64,000 bases of DNA, taken from Bathymodiolus brooksi (Eukaryota > Mollusca > Bivalvia > Mytilida > Modiolidae). Position numbers and translations under genes: made by a program. Location of the stretch: the NCBI GenBank assembly GCA_963680875.1, contig OY804579.1, forward strand, positions 23,917,804-23,981,803, given 5' to 3'. This document shows, piece after piece, positions 61,001 to 64,000 of the stretch. The notes beneath the pieces were generated by a model. It was not told the DNA's origin and did no database searches. It saw nothing but the letters and a program-made list of their open reading frames with translations. Within the stretch, counting starts at the first letter, position 1; each line of letters starts with the position of its first letter.

Positions 61001-62211
61001 TCGTATCCTGATGGTCTCAGATCAAACATATGAGAGAGGCCTATCATCTGTGGCCCAACACTCTGAAATAATAATAACAAAAAATCGTTATGATTATAGA
61101 AAAAGAAAGGTCACACATTTGTATATTTAGATTAAGAATTAGCTGGTACAAAAGAGTGACATACATTTTACAGGATTTTTAAATTTTACTAATACATGTA
61201 GGTACAAACGATTGTAAGTTTTAAATAAAAATTCCATGCAATGAAATATTTGTATATACCGGTAATCTGGATTACTGATCACAAGAATAGTTAAACAACA
61301 GGTGCTTGTTGTATAGTGAATAGCTGTTAAAAGTTTGGAGGAGATTTACATTCAACAACATTTTTATATTCATGCATTCTATTTTTATTTCTGTGGTAAT
61401 TTTTAACAAATATAGAGTTTACGGAAGTTTTCCATTAATTATAAAAATAAGCTTGTGATGTAAAATCCCATAAAATTATAAAGAATACATTGAAGTGACA
61501 CTTGAAAGGTTGAATCACACCAATACTAAAACAATATCACATGTAGTTATATTAACCAATGAATGGACAGGATCAAAATAAAGTATTGCCTCAAAAGGAA
61601 GAAAAACTCTAAAAATGGATTCGATAGAAAATAAGTGTCATAATATATATTATGATTTAATAACATTCTTATATTAGGATTTTTTTCTACCCATTTTTTT
61701 TCCCCGTTTGTATACAAACCCTTGATATTGGTTTCATAACCTCATCACTTAATACATGGTGTGTGAACTGTGAACAGTGTATATTTATACTGCAAATAGT
61801 GCATTTACTGCCTATATAAAGGTGTACATATATTTATATATCTACTAGATGTAGATAGTCCCCTGGTACCCTATGTCTTATGTATCTAAACACCGGCAAA
61901 ACTTGGACCACGGTGTAGACATCCAATCAGAAATTCTATAAAATTGCCTTTTTTGTATGTAAATTTAGCATTTTTTGCAGTATAAACACAATATATATAC
62001 ATTGTCAGGAAATAAAATAAATTATTTGTACTGCCTCAAAGAGGAAAGAAAAGCTCACAAATTATACATTTTCTGACAATATACATAGGTATATACATGT
62101 ACTTACTCTGACTTTGAAAGGAAAGAATTTATATTCTCCAAAAATATCAATATTCGGAACCCAGAATGCAATATCACGGACAATGAATTGCTGCAGTCTT
62201 AGTACCTGCAT
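45444..62211 (-). CDS. RASGEF1B: RasGEF domain-containing family member 1 (RASGEF1A/B/C orthologue)
   Basis: This is a guanine nucleotide exchange factor for Ras-like GTPases (vertebrate members act mainly on Rap2) at the cytoplasmic face of membranes. Seventeen coding exons close in one frame for about 517 residues, against about 470 in vertebrates: 62107-62211, 60967-61062, 59003-59092, 57106-57183, 55533-55621, 54085-54226, 52590-52676, 52095-52160, 51542-51610, 50840-50935, 49601-49744, 48663-48797, 48083-48150, 47729-47813, 47332-47398, 45947-46019 and 45444-45507. The N-terminal RasGEF_N domain spans about residues 68-200 and the catalytic CDC25-type domain about 230-475. Blocks [56 protein letters not shown] and [13 protein letters not shown] identify the RASGEF1 subfamily. 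The vertebrate A/B/C paralogues cannot be distinguished here. Confidence 0.92.
46135..46380 (-). mobile_element. SINE family B
   Basis: GGTGTTTAACGCCACTTTCA through ACCGACCTGTCGCAAGTCAC to TGATCACGGACATGACAG. It lies in a RASGEF1 intron. Confidence 0.72.
46515..46671. repeat. Fold-back hairpin element, about 157 bp
   Basis: Arms begin GAAATAAATCATGGAAGCCA. The centre is TTTTATCCCGAGCC, then AGAGGCGAGGGATAAAA. The left and right arms differ at a few positions, so this is an old insertion. It lies in a RASGEF1 intron. Confidence 0.88.
47332..52676 (-). CDS. RASGEF1B: RASGEF1 catalytic CDC25-type RasGEF domain exons
   Basis: Nine exons (52590-52676 linker, then 52095-52160, 51542-51610, 50840-50935, 49601-49744, 48663-48797, 48083-48150, 47729-47813, 47332-47398) encode the exchange domain. 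Characteristic segments are [48 protein letters not shown] (the structurally conserved NFNS loop), [32 protein letters not shown] and [17 protein letters not shown]. All junctions are in frame. The catalytic helical hairpin appears intact, so exchange activity is expected. Confidence 0.95.
48270..48512 (+). mobile_element. SINE family B, diverged
   Basis: AGTATGCAATCAGTGCCTAT then GTTGTGAGTTCAATCGTGTT, ending CACCACAAAATAACTGAAAT. It lies in a RASGEF1 intron and accounts for the plus-strand ORF there. Confidence 0.6.
48830..49560. repeat. 45-bp satellite with 180-bp higher-order structure
   Basis: The monomer is CTAAGGGAGATAATAAAAAC, AGAATTCAGGGTAAATAAAA and ATGTA, with about 16 copies. Variants (GAAGACAATGCAAATAG; GAGATAATTTAACCAG) recur with an exact 180-bp period at 48941, 49121 and 49301, and then after 135 bp at 49436. 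It lies in the RASGEF1 intron between exons 48663-48797 and 49601-49744. Confidence 0.95.
50457..50609. repeat. Fold-back hairpin element, about 153 bp
   Basis: Arms run TGTTATTCAGCTATCAGACA then GGGTATATAATGTGACATTC. The centre is ATATTCCCTTCGGC, then TGCGCCTCAGGGAATAT. It lies in the RASGEF1 intron between exons 49601-49744 and 50840-50935. Confidence 0.88.
51085..51436 (-). mobile_element. tRNA-derived SINE, family A
   Basis: Minus-strand copy with head GTGATGTAATGGTTAGCATT and B box GGGTGTGAGCCCC, then the same body as the 0.1- and 39.9-kb copies. It lies in a RASGEF1 intron. Confidence 0.7.
52228..52340 (-). mobile_element. SINE family B, tail fragment
   Basis: GGTGTTTAATGCCACTTTCA to GGAGTACCCAGAGAAAAG. 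It lies in a RASGEF1 intron. Shorter fragments of the same tail lie at 7055-7115, 25470-25510 and 53970-54035. Confidence 0.6.
52675..52787. repeat. 57-bp tandem duplication at a RASGEF1 exon acceptor
   Basis: Two copies of AACTGTAAAATATAAT... to CCATACCTTTAAATGT. The first spans the acceptor of exon 52590-52676 (minus-strand ATATTTTACAG|TT). The second repeats that acceptor sequence 57 bp upstream. Confidence 0.85.
53747..53893. mobile_element. MITE, same family as 12.6 and 23.2 kb
   Basis: Starts TACAGTATAATCTGTCTAAA. It contains one copy of a segment like the minisatellite unit (CCCTGAATAAACC, then CTTGTATAAATTGAAC) and ends with the inverted GGTTTAGACAGGTTTCACT. It lies in the RASGEF1 intron between exons 52590-52676 and 54085-54226. 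Confidence 0.65.
54085..59092 (-). CDS. RASGEF1B: RASGEF1 RasGEF_N domain exons
   Basis: Four exons (59003-59092, 57106-57183, 55533-55621, 54085-54226) encode the structural N-terminal domain that packs against the catalytic core. Visible blocks are [46 protein letters not shown] and [16 protein letters not shown]. Phases 0, 0, 2, 0 join cleanly. A 5'-truncated LINE sits in the intron between the first two of these exons, in the opposite orientation to the gene. Confidence 0.94.
56217..56389. repeat. Diverged fold-back element adjoining the 56.4-kb hairpin
   Basis: Outer segments TTATCACATATTTTATTG and CAAAATATGTGATAA are inverted. The interior repeats 'ggcaataacatgtt' phrases in both orientations. 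Boundaries are approximate. Confidence 0.45.
56390..56521. repeat. Fold-back hairpin element, about 130 bp
   Basis: Arms run TAGATTAATACATGGCCTTT then TTCATATTGCCCTTGT. The centre is GATATCGTCCCTCGGGGCCG then ATATC. It directly abuts a second, less perfect hairpin at about 56217-56389. Confidence 0.85.
56763..57007. repeat. 136-bp-period tandem duplication
   Basis: Two copies of TATATTCTGTGTCAAT..ACACACTGTGGAAAGTCCA to AGGCTAATATTACTGGTAAA, about 95% alike. It lies in a RASGEF1 intron. Confidence 0.85.
57320..58110 (+). mobile_element. 5'-truncated LINE (non-LTR retrotransposon), C-terminal RT region and 3' tail
   Basis: The plus strand encodes a decayed retrotransposon C-terminus. It reads [20 protein letters not shown] and then [19 protein letters not shown], with the C..C...E.H....C zinc-finger-like pattern that follows reverse transcriptase in molluscan LINEs. 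A frameshift near 57510 separates an upstream piece ([17 protein letters not shown]). The frame stops at 57876. After a 3' UTR with AATAAA at 58079-58084 the element ends in tandem TTTGA repeats (58088-58110), typical of a LINE tail. It lies in a RASGEF1 intron, antisense to the gene. Confidence 0.8.
60262..60524 (-). mobile_element. SINE family B, near full length
   Basis: Inverse of the 35.1-kb copy: GTTTAACGCCACTTTCAACA at one end and CATGACCACGACGGCC at the other. It lies in a RASGEF1 intron. Confidence 0.75.
60745..60940 (-). repeat. Dispersed repeat family C
   Basis: CGTAGATATCAAATTTTGTG, CACGTTTCTGGAATAACCAT and TATGCCTGAGGGAGGAACCT, as in the 7.5-kb copy. It ends about 25 bp from RASGEF1 exon 60967-61062. 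Confidence 0.75.
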
Positions 62212-62218
62212 TTTGAAT
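60967..62218 (-). CDS. RASGEF1B: RASGEF1 first two coding exons (start region)
   Basis: Exon 62107-62218 has a cag acceptor, then ATTCAAA and an ATG at 62211. It reads [17 protein letters not shown] and on to FPFKVR before the donor gtaagt. It joins in phase 0 to exon 60967-61062, which contains [18 protein letters not shown]; the MFD..GY part resembles the start of vertebrate RASGEF1B. Translation could instead begin at either Met in the second exon. The acceptor in front of 62218 implies a 5' non-coding exon further right, which I could not find. Confidence 0.6.
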
Positions 62219-62607
62219 CTGCAGGATACGACATTCAGAATCAGTGAAACATTTATAATTATGCAAGGTTGTATTGATTTTTATAAAAAATCCAGCATTT
62301 GAAAAATCAAAGCTTTTGTAAATTGTTCAAGTATTGATCTGCAGTTAAAAATGTGTCAGTTTACAGAATTAATGCTTCCACTTTTAGCTTTTCATTTATG
62401 TCAAAGTTAATTTCACGACCATAATCAAATTACCATTAAACTTTTAATAGCGTCTGAAATAAATATTTAAGAAACCCACCGGTAATTGCTGCAGAAAGTA
62501 TGCAAGATTTATCTCCATATTTGGATCTGTTCTATATAATAATCATTTTATATTCAAAAGTCTAATAATTGGTAAAAACCTAATAAATCTCGCCTGCTAC
62601 ATCTACA

Positions 62608-62787
62608 GTCTAACCTGTATTAAGAGGTCATGACCTTTGGGACAAAGAAAATGTGGCCTCATAAGACAGGTGACCTCTTAAAAGAGGTTCAATTCATATG
62701 AGATGTTCTATGATAGGAGACGAAAAAGGTGACCTTTTAATACAGGTGGCTGCTTAATAAAGGTGACTGCATGGGCAGGTTAAACTG
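62608..62787. mobile_element. MITE with TACAGT..CTAACCTG termini
   Basis: Starts TACAGTCTAACCTG and ends CAGGTTAAACTGTA, its near inverse. The interior repeats 'acaggtgacc / ttaataaagg' type phrases. It directly abuts the perfect hairpin at 62789-62865. Confidence 0.6.
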
Positions 62788-62788
62788 T

Positions 62789-62865
62789 AGATACGATAAC
62801 GTAACCCTCAGTCTGCTTTTGCTCCCAGCAAGCACAAGCGCAATGAGGGTTACGTTATCGTATCT
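62789..62865. repeat. Perfect 22-bp-stem hairpin
   Basis: Arms AGATACGATAACGTAACCCT.. (62789-62810) and the exact inverse (62844-62865) flank a 33-bp loop. Beyond a two-base bulge the pairing extends into AAACT/AGTTT. Confidence 0.85.
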
Positions 62866-62869
62866 AGTT

Positions 62870-64000
62870 TAACTGTACTAACAATTTTGAACATTATCGA
62901 CCATTCACATTAAGAACCGTTAGTTAACGGAAGGCGTTGACAATGATGTACAGTTCTTTCCTGTTGCCTCTTTACTTTAACAACTTATTTCCTTTTAATC
63001 GTTAAACCAAGGACATGTCTTTTACGTTGTTTCAAAATGTCAAGCAACTTTCTCACAATGCCTTAGAAAAAGCTTTATGGCTTTGTGAATAAAATTGAGT
63101 TTTCACAAAAGTTAATTTGAGTTTATTATATGTTAATACACATGCTGATACTATTTTGTTCCAGAAGTGGCTGTGCATGTTGCTTGTAAATGGGGAATGG
63201 TGAAGTTCCCGACTAAATTGGCCTTAGGTATACATCATTAAAAAAAAAAACAACAGACACAAAATTTCATTCATGTTCATGTATGTCAACCACCTTTGAT
63301 ATTATTATTATTTAGAAATGGATTTTTTTTTTGTTAAAATTAAAATTGAAAGGAAAAATTAGTACCCTGCACTGGTCCTATTTGAACAGTCAAATTGCAT
63401 TGACTAGATGAATTTTTCCTATAGATAGTCACAGCCAAAGATATAGTTTTTCTGGTATCTGATTCATGTTGAGCAACTATAAGAAACAGTAACAGTATAA
63501 TCTCAGATGTCATAGAGGTCACCATCAAAACCACTAGAACAACGCTTGCTTCAGCTATATTTAGACAATTTGGCAGTTGTTTTGGGCTTTCTGACATAAA
63601 CATAATATACAAACATTGTCAGAAAATACAAAATTAATTTCCACTCACTGTGAAACACAGGAGAAAAGCTAGCTATTTCTAAAGCTCCTACAAATAAATT
63701 CTTTGAAGGATTTTCAAAAATAAAATAAGGCTAGTTTCCTTTGTTGGTTAGAACTTTTGTGATTGATAAGCTTGAAAAATTAAGCAGTTAAAACACAATA
63801 CAGGTAAAGATAATAAAACCTCTTCAAATTTAGGTATAATGTTAATTTTAGATTTTTTCCTTAATTACTGATTACACTACTTAACATGTTTTAAAAAAAT
63901 CCTCCTATGATAAAATTAATCCAGACATATCAACAAGGGATTAAAGTATCATATTATATCATGTCATTAGGAAGGCAGATGACACGTTTCGTATGATGAG
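62870..64000. other. Upstream of RASGEF1 coding exons
   Basis: No exon could be supported. A minus-strand frame at 63340-63612 has a hydrophobic stretch (ASVVLVVLMVTSMTS, then IILLLFLIVA) but no family resemblance or splice support. The RASGEF1 5' non-coding exon may lie here or beyond the window. Confidence 0.35.

Noticed and set aside
63340..63612. Minus-strand 90-codon ORF with a hydrophobic stretch, as a RASGEF1 5' exon
   Set aside because: No splice donor in a suitable phase and no conservation; the hydrophobic run is compatible with AT-rich chance sequence.

Overview
The window is eukaryotic: genes are split into many short exons (55-291 bp) with GT..AG borders, AT-rich introns, and dense interspersed and tandem repeats. 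The repeat set suggests a bivalve mollusc, possibly a mussel. That set includes tRNA-headed SINEs, fold-back MITEs, tandem-core elements ending in ggacggacgg-type tails, and a LINE with a (TTTGA)n tail. The species assignment is inference.

Two conserved protein genes occupy most of the window, both on the minus strand. From 33747 down past the left edge lies an axonemal dynein heavy chain of the DNAH7 type. Thirty coding exons can be placed and every exon phase joins without a break. They encode about 1,490 residues, from the initiator Met through the tail and linker to the AAA1 Walker A and Walker B motifs; the rest lies beyond base 1. From about 62211 down to 45444 lies a RasGEF1-family guanine nucleotide exchange factor (RASGEF1A/B/C orthologue). 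Its 17 coding exons, also phase-consistent, encode about 517 residues. The dynein drives ciliary and flagellar beating. The RasGEF is a signalling protein with no evident functional link to it.

Between them (34.0-45.4 kb) is repeat-rich intergenic DNA. It contains one decayed PC4-like (transcriptional coactivator p15) reading frame at 38.2-38.8 kb, preceded by five regularly spaced CCAAT boxes and a TATA-like site.

The introns are the most unusual part. They hold a minisatellite of about 29 x 32 bp grown inside a TIR-bounded MITE from the MITE's own terminal sequence, and tandem arrays that copy a splice acceptor (ten copies beside a dynein exon, two beside a RasGEF exon). They also hold a roughly 1.08-kb near-perfect inverted repeat in dynein intron 1, at least seven distinct fold-back hairpin elements (one with a clean 9-bp target-site duplication), and three elements with tandem cores of 130-155 bp units. 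A higher-order 45/180-bp satellite, two SINE families in many copies, several TIR elements and a 5'-truncated LINE complete the set. I found no bacterial-type operon, CRISPR array, rRNA gene or intact tRNA gene.
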